A stretch of 26,797 bases of DNA from Pseudomonadota bacterium (GCA_023416335.1 JAEZHY010000052.1:1-26797); one strand, 5' to 3'. Positions 1 through 7,919 are shown, counted from the stretch's first letter. Translations and numbers: made by a program. Notes: generated by a model not told the origin, from the sequence alone.

Positions 1-132
1 CCAAACTAATGTCTGAACCGCGTCCACGCAATTTCCACATGCATTATTTTTATCGTTGGAGAATGCTTAATTTTACGAAAAAGATTCCAATTCTTTTTAA
101 ACTCTCGCCAATCATGAGGTATTTTATCCATA

Positions 133-1434
133 ATGGTCGATTTTAATTGGCTCATGCTCCTTTTCCTCTTTTTTTACATCGCACAGACTGCATTCAGGAT
201 CTGGGTTGAGCGCATCAACATCATTCATTCGGAAAAGTATTCGGACCGTGTTCCGCTGGGATTCGAGGATTTCATCGACGGGGCAAAACTCAAAAAAATC
301 AGCGCCTATACCCGCGAAACCAGCAGGATCGGCATCCTGCGGGAAGTAGCCGAGAATACGGTACTCCTTGCGATACTTCTTTCGGGGTTTCTTCCGATGC
401 TCGTCAGCTTGTTCGAGCGCGGGCATCTTTCGCTCATCCCGGCAGGTCTGCTGTTTTTCTTCATACCCGGCGCAATCCAATTTCTGGTGGAGATTCCTTT
501 CGGCTACTACAATACCTTTGTCATCGAGGAGAAATTCGGCTTCAACAAGTCGACACTCAGGCTCTGGATACTGGATCTCGTCAAGGCGGGGCTGGTAGAA
601 ATCGTCCTCTTCTCCCTGCTCTTTTCCGCCCTGCTGTTGATTATTTCCGATTTTCCGCGCTTCTGGTGGTTTTGGGGATTTCTCGTCGTGATAACCGTAC
701 AGCTAATAATGGCGGTGCTGTATCCGGTATTGATCGCTCCCCTTTTCAACAGGTTCGAGGCCGTGAAGGACGAAGAACTGGCGCGAAAGATCACGATCCT
801 GATGGCGGACAACGGGATTCGCGTAAAAAGAATCCTCCAGATGGATGCCGGCTTGAGGAGCAGCCATACAAACGCCTATTTCACGGGTTTTGGAAAGACG
901 AAGCAAATCGTGCTATACGACACTCTGCTCGAATCGCATACGCACGACGAGATCCTGTCCGTTCTGGCCCACGAGGCGGGTCACTTCCGCAAAAAGCACA
1001 TCCTGAAGCAGTTCATTATCTTCGCATGCTTCTCCCTTGTTGCCTTTTACGTGACCTATCTCTTTATTCAGTGGCCGCTGCTCTATGAAACATTCGGGTT
1101 TGCCGCTCCGATTCCTTATGTCGGGCTCTTTCTGGCCGGAGTTTTCGGGCAAAAGGCGGCATTTTTTCTCCAGCCCCTGTACATGGAGGTTTCAAGGCGC
1201 TTCGAAAGGGAAGCGGATTTGTTCTCCCTGAATATGCTGAAGACACCCAAACCGATGCTGGAAGCCCTTAAGAGGCTGGCAGCGGATAACCTTTCAAACC
1301 TTAACCCGCACCCCGTATATGTCTGGTTTCATTACTCCCATCCCCCGATCGTCGAGAGAGTAGCCGAACTGGAAGAAGCCGGGAACAGTTTCGGAGATAC
1401 CCAATCGGCGTATCTCGAAAAGTCTGGGAGATAG
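133..1434 (+). CDS. Ste24-type M48 family membrane zinc metalloprotease
   Basis: This is an integral-membrane zinc endopeptidase of the M48A (Ste24/CAAX prenyl protease) type, 433 aa, the family's usual length. Several hydrophobic helices occupy roughly residues 3-20, 75-130 and 150-205, matching the Peptidase_M48_N arrangement. The zinc site is HEAGH (H280, E281, H284), and the third ligand is probably E358 in FEREAD. Other Ste24 hallmarks are FGFNKST, LIAPLFNRF and SSHTNAYFTGFG just before the catalytic helix. Bacterial members are thought to act in membrane-protein quality control; the substrate here cannot be told. The ATG at 133 follows a GAGG about 13 bases upstream, so the start is only moderately supported; an ATG at 154 is an alternative. 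The DUF554 gene starts 3 bases after the stop, so the two are probably co-transcribed. Confidence 0.9.
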   Translation: MVDFNWLMLLFLFFYIAQTAFRIWVERINIIHSEKYSDRVPLGFEDFIDGAKLKKISAYTRETSRIGILREVAENTVLLAILLSGFLPMLVSLFERGHLSLIPAGLLFFFIPGAIQFLVEIPFGYYNTFVIEEKFGFNKSTLRLWILDLVKAGLVEIVLFSLLFSALLLIISDFPRFWWFWGFLVVITVQLIMAVLYPVLIAPLFNRFEAVKDEELARKITILMADNGIRVKRILQMDAGLRSSHTNAYFTGFGKTKQIVLYDTLLESHTHDEILSVLAHEAGHFRKKHILKQFIIFACFSLVAFYVTYLFIQWPLLYETFGFAAPIPYVGLFLAGVFGQKAAFFLQPLYMEVSRRFEREADLFSLNMLKTPKPMLEALKRLAADNLSNLNPHPVYVWFHYSHPPIVERVAELEEAGNSFGDTQSAYLEKSGR

Positions 1435-1437
1435 TTC

Positions 1438-2136
1438 ATGGTAGGCACTTTCATCAATATGGGGGCGATAGTTGCCGGGGCCGCGGTGGGTACGGTCGCC
1501 GGTTCGAAACTGCCCGAGAAGATGCGGCAGACGGTTCTCTACGGAATCGGCCTGGTGCTGCTGGTCATCGGGGTTCAGATGTCCATGAAGACTCAGAACA
1601 CGCTGATCGTGCTCGGCGCAATTCTTATCGGCGGCGTGATCGGCGAGGCACTCAGGCTTGAAGACCGCGTAATCCGGCTGGGGGAACTGCTGCAGCAGAA
1701 CCTGTCGCGCGGCCCCGGGAATTCCATTGCGGAAGGTTTTGCGACGGCGAGCCTGGTGTTCTGTGTGGGACCGATGGCAATCCTCGGCCCGATTGCAGAC
1801 GGCCTGAGCGGTGACTACAAGCTGCTTTCCATAAAGGCGGTCATGGATGCCTTCATCGCCATTGCTTTTTCGGCAAGCCTCGGGTGGAGCGTGTCGCTGG
1901 CGGCGCTTTCCATTTTTGCGTATCAGGGAGGAATCACGCTCTTTGCCGGCATTCTTTCGAGCGCCCTTACCGAGCCGATGATTACGGAGATGACCGCAAC
2001 CGGCGGGCTGGTGATCATGGGGGTCGGGATCAAACTGCTTCAGATGCAGGATTTGCGTCTGGCTAATTTCGTTCCATCCATTGCGGTCGCCCCGGTCATA
2101 GTGGGCCTTATCCCCAGGATCGGCGCATGGTTTTGA
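1438..2136 (+). CDS. DUF554 family membrane protein
   Basis: A 232-aa, very hydrophobic protein with about six or seven predicted membrane segments and no signal peptide. The Gly-rich N-terminus (MVGTFINMGAIVAGAAVG), the GAILIGGVIGEALRLEDR segment and the FCVGPMAILGPIADGLSGD stretch are typical of the DUF554 (YqgA/YdfK) family. These proteins have no firmly established function and are sometimes annotated as putative transporters. The gene follows the M48 protease by 3 bases, which suggests one transcript. No catalytic motif is visible, and I assign no substrate. Confidence 0.88.
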   Translation: MVGTFINMGAIVAGAAVGTVAGSKLPEKMRQTVLYGIGLVLLVIGVQMSMKTQNTLIVLGAILIGGVIGEALRLEDRVIRLGELLQQNLSRGPGNSIAEGFATASLVFCVGPMAILGPIADGLSGDYKLLSIKAVMDAFIAIAFSASLGWSVSLAALSIFAYQGGITLFAGILSSALTEPMITEMTATGGLVIMGVGIKLLQMQDLRLANFVPSIAVAPVIVGLIPRIGAWF

Positions 2137-2263
2137 TGAAACGCGGATTCAGGGCCAAATCGCATGAGAGGAGATGAGGAATAAAAGACCGCTCGATCCG
2201 CGAGTCTTTGCGTCGGATTTGAGCAAAAACGCCGCTCGAGCTTGATGCAGCGAGGGAACTCAG

Positions 2264-2282
2264 GACGGCCTCACGGGCCGTC
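2264..2282 (+). terminator. possible terminator after the M48-DUF554 pair
   Basis: A 7-bp GC-rich stem (GACGGCC/GGCCGTC) with a 5-base loop, followed by AACCCTTATTT. The T-run is weak, so Rho-independent termination is only possible. A shorter hairpin with a TTT tail lies at 2186-2209. Apart from these and the tRNA promoter, I see nothing between 2137 and 2380. Confidence 0.35.
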
Positions 2283-2326
2283 AACCCTTATTTCTATATG
2301 ACGGAGGGCTTCAGGTTCTCCAATTG

Positions 2327-2355
2327 TTGACATAAGTGGCCAAAAATGCTTTATA
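2327..2355 (+). promoter_or_regulatory. sigma70-type promoter for tRNA-Leu
   Basis: A perfect -35 box TTGACA (2327-2332) is followed after 17 bases by TTTATA (2350-2355) as the -10 box; the run reads TTTATATT. Transcription should start near 2362, about 19 bases before the mature tRNA. No terminator is visible between the tRNA and trigger factor, so this promoter may also feed tig-clpP. Confidence 0.7.
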
Positions 2356-2380
2356 TTGAGGTTCCCCATTTTCATCGGGA

Positions 2381-2465
2381 GCGAGAGTGGCGAAAATGGC
2401 AGACGCACTGGACTTAGGATCCAGCGGGGCAACTCGTGGGGGTTCAAATCCCCCCTCTCGCACCA
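2381..2465 (+). tRNA. tRNA-Leu (anticodon UAG)
   Basis: An 85-base class II tRNA with encoded CCA. The 7-bp acceptor stem pairs GCGAGAG (2381-2387) with CTCTCGC (2455-2461). The anticodon stem CTGGA/TCCAG encloses the loop CTTAGGA, with anticodon TAG at 2415-2417, which reads CUA leucine codons. A variable arm and the T-loop GTTCAAATC are present, as expected for tRNA-Leu. Confidence 0.96.
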
Positions 2466-2526
2466 GAAAACGCGCCTTTGCAGGGCCTGACATATTCAAT
2501 CGACGAGAAAGGTGAAAAGAGTGGAG

Positions 2527-3888
2527 ATGAACGTTTCCGTAACTGACATCAGCCCAAGCCAGAAAAAGATCCATGTGGAGGTCCCCGCGTCCCAGGTCCA
2601 GAAAGAAATCGACGACAAGTACCGCGATCTGGCAAAGAAAGTAAAAATCAAAGGATTCCGCCCGGGGAAAGTACCTCGCAGCATCATCAAGTCCTACTAC
2701 GGGAAAGCGGTCGAACAGGAGGTTTCTTCCCAGTTCATCGAGGAGACGTATCCGGACGCCCTCAAGGAATCCAATCTGAAGCCTCTCACGCAGGCCGACG
2801 TTAGCGAGTCCCGCTTCGAGGAAAACGGTACTTTTTCATACACCGCACTCGTCGATATCTGTCCTCCTTTCGATCTGCCGACTTACCGGGAACTGAAGAT
2901 CTACAAGCCGAAAGTCGAAATCGGCGAGGAGTTGGTGGATGCCGAGATGGATCGGCTTCGCCAGGGCCAGGCTCAGTTGCGTGCGGTCGAGGAAGACCGG
3001 CCTATCAAGGATGGCGACGTGGCAGTTGTCGATTTCGTACCTTCAGTCGGCGGACAGGTTTTCGAAAAGGGCAAGACCCAGGAGTTCATGGCCGAAATCG
3101 GCAAAGGCAGCCTGCATCCTGATTTCGACAAGCATCTGATGGGACACAGGAAGGGAGACAACTTTACCTTCGAACTCGATTATGCCGAAAACACCCCTAC
3201 TCCCGAAATAGCCGGCAAGAGAGTTCGTTTTGAACTGACGGTCAAGGATCTCAAGGAAAAAGAACTTCCGGAACTCAATGATGAATTTGCGCAATCGCTC
3301 GCAGGCGGCCAGTTCGACACGCTCGACGCGCTGAAGGCGGAAATCCGCAAGAAGTTGCAGGAACGCGAGACCGAGAGATCCGAGGGCACGGTCCGCGAGC
3401 AGATCGTTGACAAACTTCTCAAGCAGACACAGTTTGAACTTTCACCCAGGGTGATCGAACGGGAAGCAGACCGGATGATCGAGAACCTCAAGCATCAGTT
3501 CGAAAGCCAGGGGCTCCAGTTTGACACGAATCGCTTCAACGCACCCGAGTACAGGACCGGGTACAGAGTCCAGGCTGAGCGGGACATCCGGACCAGGCTG
3601 GTTTTGGACAGCATAGCCAAAACTGAAAACATCGAGCTGGATTACCAGGAAACCGATGAGATCTACGCCGACATTTCCAAGACCTACCGGGTCGATCTCG
3701 AAAAGGTAAAATCCGAATATGCCGACAGCGCCCTGGTTGAACAGGCAAAAGAGAGAAAACTCGAAGAAAAAGTTCTTAAATTCATAGAGAGCGAGGCGGT
3801 CCTGGTGGACAATCCCGAGGACGCCCGTGAGCCTGAAGCAGAGACCAAGGCCGAAGAGCCCGCCGGAGGTGGGACTGAACAGGAGTAA
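2527..3888 (+). CDS. tig: Trigger factor, ribosome-bound chaperone and prolyl isomerase
   Basis: Trigger factor, the ATP-independent chaperone that binds at the ribosome exit tunnel and assists nascent chains. The ribosome-binding signature GFRPGK falls at residues 43-48 when translation starts at the ATG at 2527, the same numbering as the GFRKGK loop of the E. coli protein. This, and the MNVSV start resembling E. coli MQVSV, is why I prefer this start to the in-frame GTG at 2512. The FKBP-type PPIase domain is around residues 150-245 (GDVAVVDFV..., IGKGSLHPDFDKHLMGHRKGD). The C-terminal helical arms run to about residue 420, followed by an acidic, Glu/Ala-rich tail. At 453 aa it is of normal size. 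ClpP follows 3 bases after the stop, the usual pairing of nascent-chain chaperone and protease. Confidence 0.95.
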   Translation: MNVSVTDISPSQKKIHVEVPASQVQKEIDDKYRDLAKKVKIKGFRPGKVPRSIIKSYYGKAVEQEVSSQFIEETYPDALKESNLKPLTQADVSESRFEENGTFSYTALVDICPPFDLPTYRELKIYKPKVEIGEELVDAEMDRLRQGQAQLRAVEEDRPIKDGDVAVVDFVPSVGGQVFEKGKTQEFMAEIGKGSLHPDFDKHLMGHRKGDNFTFELDYAENTPTPEIAGKRVRFELTVKDLKEKELPELNDEFAQSLAGGQFDTLDALKAEIRKKLQERETERSEGTVREQIVDKLLKQTQFELSPRVIEREADRMIENLKHQFESQGLQFDTNRFNAPEYRTGYRVQAERDIRTRLVLDSIAKTENIELDYQETDEIYADISKTYRVDLEKVKSEYADSALVEQAKERKLEEKVLKFIESEAVLVDNPEDAREPEAETKAEEPAGGGTEQE

Positions 3889-3891
3889 TTC

Positions 3892-4500
3892 ATGGGACTT
3901 ATTCCAATAGTAATAGAACAGAGCAGCCGTGGTGAACGAGCCTTCGACATCTATTCCAGGCTGCTGCGAGACAGGATCGTTTTTCTCGGGACCGCCGTCA
4001 CGGACGATATCGCCAACGTGATCATCGCCCAGATGCTATTCCTCGAGTCCGAGGACCCCGATAAGGACATCCATTTTTATATCAATTCGCCGGGCGGCTT
4101 GGTTACGGCCGGTCTGGCCATTTACGATACGATGCAATACATCAAGCCCAAGGTTTCCACCTTGTGCATGGGGCAGGCTGCAAGCATGGCGGCCGTCCTG
4201 CTCGCAGCGGGCGAAAAAGGCAAACGCTTTGCCCTCCCGCACGCGCGGATCATGATCCACCAGCCGATGGGCGGCTTCCAGGGCCAGGCGACCGACGTCG
4301 ATATCCAGGCCAAAGAAATCCTCAGGCTGCGTGAAGAGTTGAACCAGATCCTTATGGACCATACGGGAAGGCCGATCGAACAGATCCAGCGCGACACCGA
4401 CCGCGACTTCTTCATGTCGGGCCTCCAGGCCAAGGATTACGGGCTCGTCGATGAGGTAATCCTCGAACGAGGCGGCGAGCGCACGCTGAAGCCGGTTTGA
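3892..4500 (+). CDS. clpP: ATP-dependent Clp protease proteolytic subunit
   Basis: ClpP, the serine peptidase that forms a double heptameric ring and degrades proteins unfolded by a Clp ATPase. The catalytic triad is visible: S98 in [15 protein letters not shown]123 in ARIMIHQP and D172 in RDTDRDFF. The FYINSPGG oxyanion-hole segment is also present. The length is 202 aa, with a very short N-terminal propeptide region ([20 protein letters not shown]). It is tightly coupled to tig. In many proteobacteria clpX and lon come next; here the transcript ends at a strong hairpin and clpX is absent from the window. The ATPase partner must therefore be encoded elsewhere. Confidence 0.97.
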   Translation: MGLIPIVIEQSSRGERAFDIYSRLLRDRIVFLGTAVTDDIANVIIAQMLFLESEDPDKDIHFYINSPGGLVTAGLAIYDTMQYIKPKVSTLCMGQAASMAAVLLAAGEKGKRFALPHARIMIHQPMGGFQGQATDVDIQAKEILRLREELNQILMDHTGRPIEQIQRDTDRDFFMSGLQAKDYGLVDEVILERGGERTLKPV

Positions 4501-4544
4501 TCTTTACGTCTGTCTACATTTATCTACACGAGACAGCAGCTCAT

Positions 4545-4585
4545 TTTCACCCCTGTGAGAAATTCTCACTGGGGTGAAATTATTT
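4545..4585 (+). terminator. Rho-independent terminator of tig-clpP
   Basis: A long hairpin: outer stem TTTCACCCC (4545-4553) with GGGGTGAAA (4571-4579), one T/T mismatch, then inner stem GTGAG/CTCAC with a 5-base loop. TTATTT follows. It lies 45 bases after the clpP stop. Confidence 0.8.
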
Positions 4586-4600
4586 GGTGCGCAGTGAGCG

Positions 4601-4633
4601 GCGTAGGGTGGGCACGGCATTATCGTGCCCACC
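4601..4633. repeat. REP palindrome, left copy flanking the RAYT gene
   Basis: Contains a perfect 10-bp inverted repeat (GGTGGGCACG / CGTGCCCACC, 4607-4616 and 4624-4633) around a 7-base loop, preceded by the tag GCGTAG. The whole 33 bases are the exact reverse complement of 5424-5456 on the other side of the transposase gene. A related copy is at 8920-8954. Confidence 0.85.
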
Positions 4634-4681
4634 TATCGTCTTCGCGACAGGTCTGAACAATAAAGGAGCGTCTGCCTCATC

Positions 4682-4729
4682 TCATTCTCCGAAGTCTCGC
4701 CCAGTTGTCTCAACGACTGTGGCAGAAGC
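4682..4729 (-). pseudogene. Fossil 3' end of a second RAYT gene
   Basis: Read on the minus strand, this stretch gives ASATVVETTGRDFGE and then a stop. The intact RAYT next to it ends TVSETFGQDFGE and a stop. The two agree at 9 of 12 aligned terminal residues (TVxETxGxDFGE) and at the stop position. The bases downstream of both stops are also related: a spacer with CGACAGG(T/C)C(T/C)GAAC, then a REP palindrome. Only the last ~15 codons remain; upstream the frame is lost. Confidence 0.6.
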
Positions 4730-4736
4730 CGCGTGT

Positions 4737-4775
4737 GGTGGGTGAGCGGAGCGCGGTGGTTCCATCGTACCCACC
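4737..4775. repeat. Degenerate REP element
   Basis: A 7-bp inverted repeat (GGTGGGT, 4737-4743; ACCCACC, 4769-4775) around an expanded loop. It occupies the same place relative to the intact RAYT stop as the 4601-4633 REP does relative to the fossil RAYT stop. The following bases (GTCC.TCCCC) match those after the REP at 8920-8954. Confidence 0.55.
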
Positions 4776-4831
4776 GTCCATCCCCTGCGACAGGCCCGAA
4801 CCAACAATCGGCGTCGGGTCCAACCGTTCTC

Positions 4832-5380
4832 TTATTCTCCAAAATCCTGTCCAAATGTCTCAGACACTGTCCCACCCCATTGCTCCGGGTAGATTCCCAG
4901 TTTCACATATCGATGGAATGTTGAATACGGCCAGTCCAGAACCTTTTTCACATACCCATGTTTCACAGGATTGTAATGAATGTAATCCATGTACGCCTGA
5001 TATTCCTCTTCATTACGAATCTGGTGTTCCCAGAATCTTCTCTGCCAGACAGTAGACTCTCTGTGTTTGAGCTTAGAATCATTTCTCCAGTCAGTTGTAC
5101 GAAATAAGGCTCTTGAACGTTTGGAAAATCCTGATTTAATCAGTGCCCAGCGGAGGGAAAAATCGGAATCATTGTCTGGCAACGTCCATATACAATGAAG
5201 GTGTTCGGGTAATGTTACCCATGCATCGATGGAAAAAGGGTACCGTTCTCGAACGTCGATTATTGCCTTTCGCAAGGCTTGCCTGCTAACGGGTAGATCC
5301 AATATGGGCCGACGCCGGAAAGTCACAACCGTGAAGAAGAATGTTCCACCTGATGTCCTGGAGCGGCGGTAATTCGGCAT
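4832..5380 (-). CDS. REP-associated tyrosine transposase (RAYT), Y1_Tnp/IS200-like
   Basis: A 182-aa HUH-type single-strand transposase of the TnpA_REP group. RAYTs bind and cleave REP hairpins and are thought to have spread them through the genome. The HUH metal-binding motif is E59-H60-L61-H62 in LPEHLHCIW. The catalytic tyrosine is expected in the family signature YIHYNPVKHGYV (Y133 or Y136). The TFRRRP N-terminal block and the C-terminal WPYSTFHRYV are also typical. The start ATG has no clear ribosome binding site, which suggests low expression. The gene sits between convergent clpP and pth, with inverted REP copies on both sides. The reading frame is intact, so the protein may be functional. 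Confidence 0.9.
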   Translation of the reverse strand: MPNYRRSRTSGGTFFFTVVTFRRRPILDLPVSRQALRKAIIDVRERYPFSIDAWVTLPEHLHCIWTLPDNDSDFSLRWALIKSGFSKRSRALFRTTDWRNDSKLKHRESTVWQRRFWEHQIRNEEEYQAYMDYIHYNPVKHGYVKKVLDWPYSTFHRYVKLGIYPEQWGGTVSETFGQDFGE

Positions 5381-5423
5381 GATGCTTTGACCAGATTGAA
5401 TTGACCTACATCAAGGGCCGGAC

Positions 5424-5456
5424 GGTGGGCACGATAATGCCGTGCCCACCCTACGC
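5424..5456. repeat. REP palindrome, right copy flanking the RAYT gene
   Basis: The exact reverse complement of 4601-4633 over all 33 bases, with the conserved tag (CTACGC in this orientation) facing outward. It lies 43 bases upstream of the RAYT start codon. Perfect identity suggests recent copying or selection for recognition by the transposase. Confidence 0.85.
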
Positions 5457-5530
5457 GACTCGCCGTCTACTCTTCATTACAGTTGGTTTCCAGCGTATTT
5501 GCGTGCATTGAGGCCGGGACCACCGTTCCC

Positions 5531-5550
5531 CCCACCCTTCTACGCCGCTC
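5531..5550. repeat. Partial REP element
   Basis: CCCACCC, a 3-base interruption and TACGCCGCTC match the outer flank of the REP at 4595-4612 in reverse orientation. The other half of the palindrome is missing. It abuts the end of pth. Confidence 0.4.
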
Positions 5551-5560
5551 TCCGTCCACA

Positions 5561-6175
5561 TTATTGCTTGCCTTCCTCTCGCCGATTATACTCATTCATC
5601 GCGGCTGAGAGGCATGACGACAGGGCGGCGCACGCGGCCTTTTCTGCCAGGTCTATGAGCTTCTCGAATTCCTGTCTGTCTTCAGGGTAGGGAGGCTGGA
5701 GGACGAAGGTCTCGACCGGTTCGTTGTGCTTCGGGCGGCCAATTCCCATTTTCAGGCGTGCAAAATTTGGATTTGCGAGCTGGTCGATGATGGATTGAAT
5801 GCCTCGGTGTCCACCGGAGCCGCCTTTTTTGACAATGCGGACCCGGGCAAACGGAAGATCCAAGTCGTCATGGACAACGAGCATTGATTCCGGAGGAATC
5901 CCGAAATATTTGATGATCTCGCTGACTGCCTCACCGCTTTTGTTCATATACGTGAGCGGTTTGGCGAAGAGTATTTTTCGCCCTTCGGCGTTGCCGAATC
6001 CCCAGGACGCCCTGAACTTGCGTTCCAGCATACCGGCGCCGTAACGCCGCACAAGCCTGTCAACGACCAGGAACCCGGCGTTGTGACGAGTATTCTCGTA
6101 CTCTTTCCCCGGGTTCCCGAGACCGATGACGGCCAAAATTTTTTCGTCGTTTGACTGCCGGCAGGGATCAGCCAT
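5561..6175 (-). CDS. pth: Peptidyl-tRNA hydrolase
   Basis: Pth releases tRNA from peptidyl-tRNAs that drop off the ribosome, cleaving the ester bond and recycling the tRNA. The family start block GLGNPGKEYENTRHNAGF carries the conserved Asn (N21) and the catalytic His (H31, equivalent to H20 of E. coli). The catalytic Asp lies in VVHDDLDLPF, and the GSGGHRGIQSI loop and FARLKMGIGRP strand are present. With the ATG at 6175 the protein is 204 aa and has AAAGGG about 11 bases upstream. An ATG at 6199 would add eight residues but lacks a ribosome binding site. It lies directly after rplY, a common pairing (rplY-pth). Confidence 0.95.
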   Translation of the reverse strand: MADPCRQSNDEKILAVIGLGNPGKEYENTRHNAGFLVVDRLVRRYGAGMLERKFRASWGFGNAEGRKILFAKPLTYMNKSGEAVSEIIKYFGIPPESMLVVHDDLDLPFARVRIVKKGGSGGHRGIQSIIDQLANPNFARLKMGIGRPKHNEPVETFVLQPPYPEDRQEFEKLIDLAEKAACAALSSCLSAAMNEYNRREEGKQ

Positions 6176-6217
6176 GAGACTGCGCCCTTTCAAAACCATC
6201 CGGGCATTCGGAGGATA

Positions 6218-6808
6218 CTATTTCTGGGAACCTTCCTCTTCGGACGAGGCTGCACTTTCCGGTGCAATGATGCTCACCACACCCACGCTCGGCTCGTCTA
6301 CGAACTCGAAGGAAGCCAGGGCGGTAAGATCTTCGACGTGCAGTATCTGTCCAAGGTCCAATTTGGTTACGTCAACCTTGATGGACTCGGGAATCTGGTT
6401 CGGCAGGCAGCGAACGCCGAGTGTACGCTGAATGAGGTTCAACTCTCCGCCCTTGGTCACGCCGATGGAATCACCGACCAGTTCGACCACGACTTCGACC
6501 TCGATCGGCTGATCGAGCGGAACTTCATAGAAATCGATGTGAAGGAACCGTCTCCGGACAGGGTGAACCTGGACTTCCCGGATGAGTACCTGCTTGGCCT
6601 GGCCGTCTTCCAGGTTAAGGTTCAGGAGCTTGCTTTCGCCGCCGGTTTCCTTCAAAAGTTTTTCGAGCTGCTGCGAAGAAACCGTAAGGGACACCGGTTC
6701 CGTATGCGGTCCGTATAGGATTGCCGGGACTCTTTTTTCCCGGCGGACTGCACGCGCCGGACCTTTGCCGCTCCTGTCTCGTTTGGCTGCCGTCAGTTCA
6801 AAAGTCAT
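6218..6808 (-). CDS. rplY: 50S ribosomal protein L25, CTC (long) form
   Basis: L25/TL5/CTC, the 5S-rRNA-binding protein of the large subunit, 196 aa. The N-terminal L25 domain (about residues 1-92) has the AxxRxxxGKGxAR block and the RVPAILYGP and VLIREVQVHPVRRRFLHIDFYEV stretches. The C-terminal TL5 beta domain follows (GGELNLIQRTLGVRCLP, PESIKVDV). The protein ends in an acidic Ser/Glu tail (ESAASSEEEGSQK). Short enterobacterial L25 lacks this second domain, so this is the CTC form found in most bacteria. AGGAGG precedes the ATG by 9 bases. It sits between prs and pth. Confidence 0.96.
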   Translation of the reverse strand: MTFELTAAKRDRSGKGPARAVRREKRVPAILYGPHTEPVSLTVSSQQLEKLLKETGGESKLLNLNLEDGQAKQVLIREVQVHPVRRRFLHIDFYEVPLDQPIEVEVVVELVGDSIGVTKGGELNLIQRTLGVRCLPNQIPESIKVDVTKLDLGQILHVEDLTALASFEFVDEPSVGVVSIIAPESAASSEEEGSQK

Positions 6809-6849
6809 TACCTTGTTCCTCCTGAGTGAGAACGCGATTCCATACGCGC

Positions 6850-7785
6850 TCAGATTTCCGTAAATAGCGAACTAAGCGGTTCTTCGAAATGCACCCGCTT
6901 TATAACTTCGCCCAACATGGGCGCAATGCTGACCGTGATAATCTTCCCGCTCTTCGCGGCGGCTTCCGACAGCGGTATCGTATCGGTCACCATGAGTCTC
7001 CGTATGGCCGAAGCTTCGATCTTTGCAGCCGCATCGCCCGAGAGCACGGGGTGCACCACACAGGCATCAACGATGTCGGCGCCCGCCGCCTGGGCTACTT
7101 TTGCAGTACGCACTATGGTTGTGGCCGTATCGACCATATCGTCGAGAATTATAACCCGCCGCCCCTTAACGTTCCCCACTATTTTCGGGTACGTCCCGTT
7201 TTCCCGGTAGTCCATCAGGGCGAGATCGAGTCCCAGACGACTGGCAAAATGCCGTGCCCTTTCAACTCCACCCGAATCGGGCGCCACGACGATTTCGTCT
7301 CCCCGCAGCTCGTCCTTCAGGGCCTGGCTGAGGATCACGGTCCCGAAAAGGTGATCCACAGGGATATTGAAAAAGCCCTGAATCTGATCCGCATGCAGGT
7401 CTATCGTGATGACGCGATCGGCGCCGGCCACCGTAAGCAGGTCGGCAACCATTTTAGCGGCCAGAGGAACCCTGGGCTTGTCCTTCTGGTCCTGGCGCCC
7501 GTACCCGTAGTATGGAATAATCGCATTGACTCGCCTGGCCGAAGCCCTCTTCAGGGCGTCAATCAGCACGATGAGTTCCATCAGGTTTTCGTTCACAGGG
7601 GGGCAGGTTGACTGCAGGACGTAGGTGTCCTTGCCCCTGACATTTTCGCCGATTTCGACCCGAACCTCACCATCGCTGAAACGGGTAATGAGAACTTTCC
7701 CCGGCCGTATCCCCAGCTGTGTGCAGACTTTTTCGGCGAGCGAATGGTTTGAATTACCGGTAAAAAGAGAAAGGCGGCTCCACAT
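6850..7785 (-). CDS. prs: Ribose-phosphate pyrophosphokinase (PRPP synthetase)
   Basis: Makes PRPP from ribose 5-phosphate and ATP, feeding purine, pyrimidine, histidine, tryptophan and NAD synthesis. Class I motifs are complete: the FSDGEVRVEIGENVRGKDTY flexible region, ALKRASARRVNAIIPYYGYGRQD, the ribose-phosphate/ATP loop with DLHADQIQGFF, and the PRPP-binding loop VIILDDMVDTATT. I chose the ATG at 7785 (MWSRLSLFTGNSN) because it matches the family N-terminus and gives 311 aa, the normal size. A GTG at 7824 would add 13 residues not expected in the family. tRNA-Gln lies 59 bases upstream on the same strand, and rplY follows after 41 bases. Confidence 0.95.
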   Translation of the reverse strand: MWSRLSLFTGNSNHSLAEKVCTQLGIRPGKVLITRFSDGEVRVEIGENVRGKDTYVLQSTCPPVNENLMELIVLIDALKRASARRVNAIIPYYGYGRQDQKDKPRVPLAAKMVADLLTVAGADRVITIDLHADQIQGFFNIPVDHLFGTVILSQALKDELRGDEIVVAPDSGGVERARHFASRLGLDLALMDYRENGTYPKIVGNVKGRRVIILDDMVDTATTIVRTAKVAQAAGADIVDACVVHPVLSGDAAAKIEASAIRRLMVTDTIPLSEAAAKSGKIITVSIAPMLGEVIKRVHFEEPLSSLFTEI

Positions 7786-7844
7786 GATCCAATTCGCCGA
7801 TTTCAAGTCTGAATGCGCAAACACTCAGATCAAGAGAAAAAAAA

Positions 7845-7919
7845 TGGCTGGGGCGGGAGGATTCGAACCTCCGAATGCGGGTTCCAAAGACCCGTGCCTT
7901 ACCGCTTGGCCACGCCCCA
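7845..7919 (-). tRNA. tRNA-Gln (anticodon UUG)
   Basis: A 75-base tRNA with encoded CCA. The acceptor stem pairs TGGGGCG with CGCCCCA, the discriminator is G, and the anticodon loop CTTTGGA carries TTG, reading CAA/CAG glutamine codons. The T-arm contains GGTTCGAATCC. The weak U-A first pair of the acceptor stem is typical of tRNA-Gln. On its own strand the CCA is followed directly by a run of eight Ts, which may end some transcripts before prs. Confidence 0.96.

Noticed and set aside
4705..5055. Plus-strand open frame covering the REP island and the RAYT 3' end
   Set aside because: It reads through repeat DNA and antisense to the transposase, and the product shows no domain.
6889..7611. Long plus-strand open frame opposite prs
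   Set aside because: The translation has no recognisable motif and mirrors a fully conserved PRPP synthetase on the other strand.
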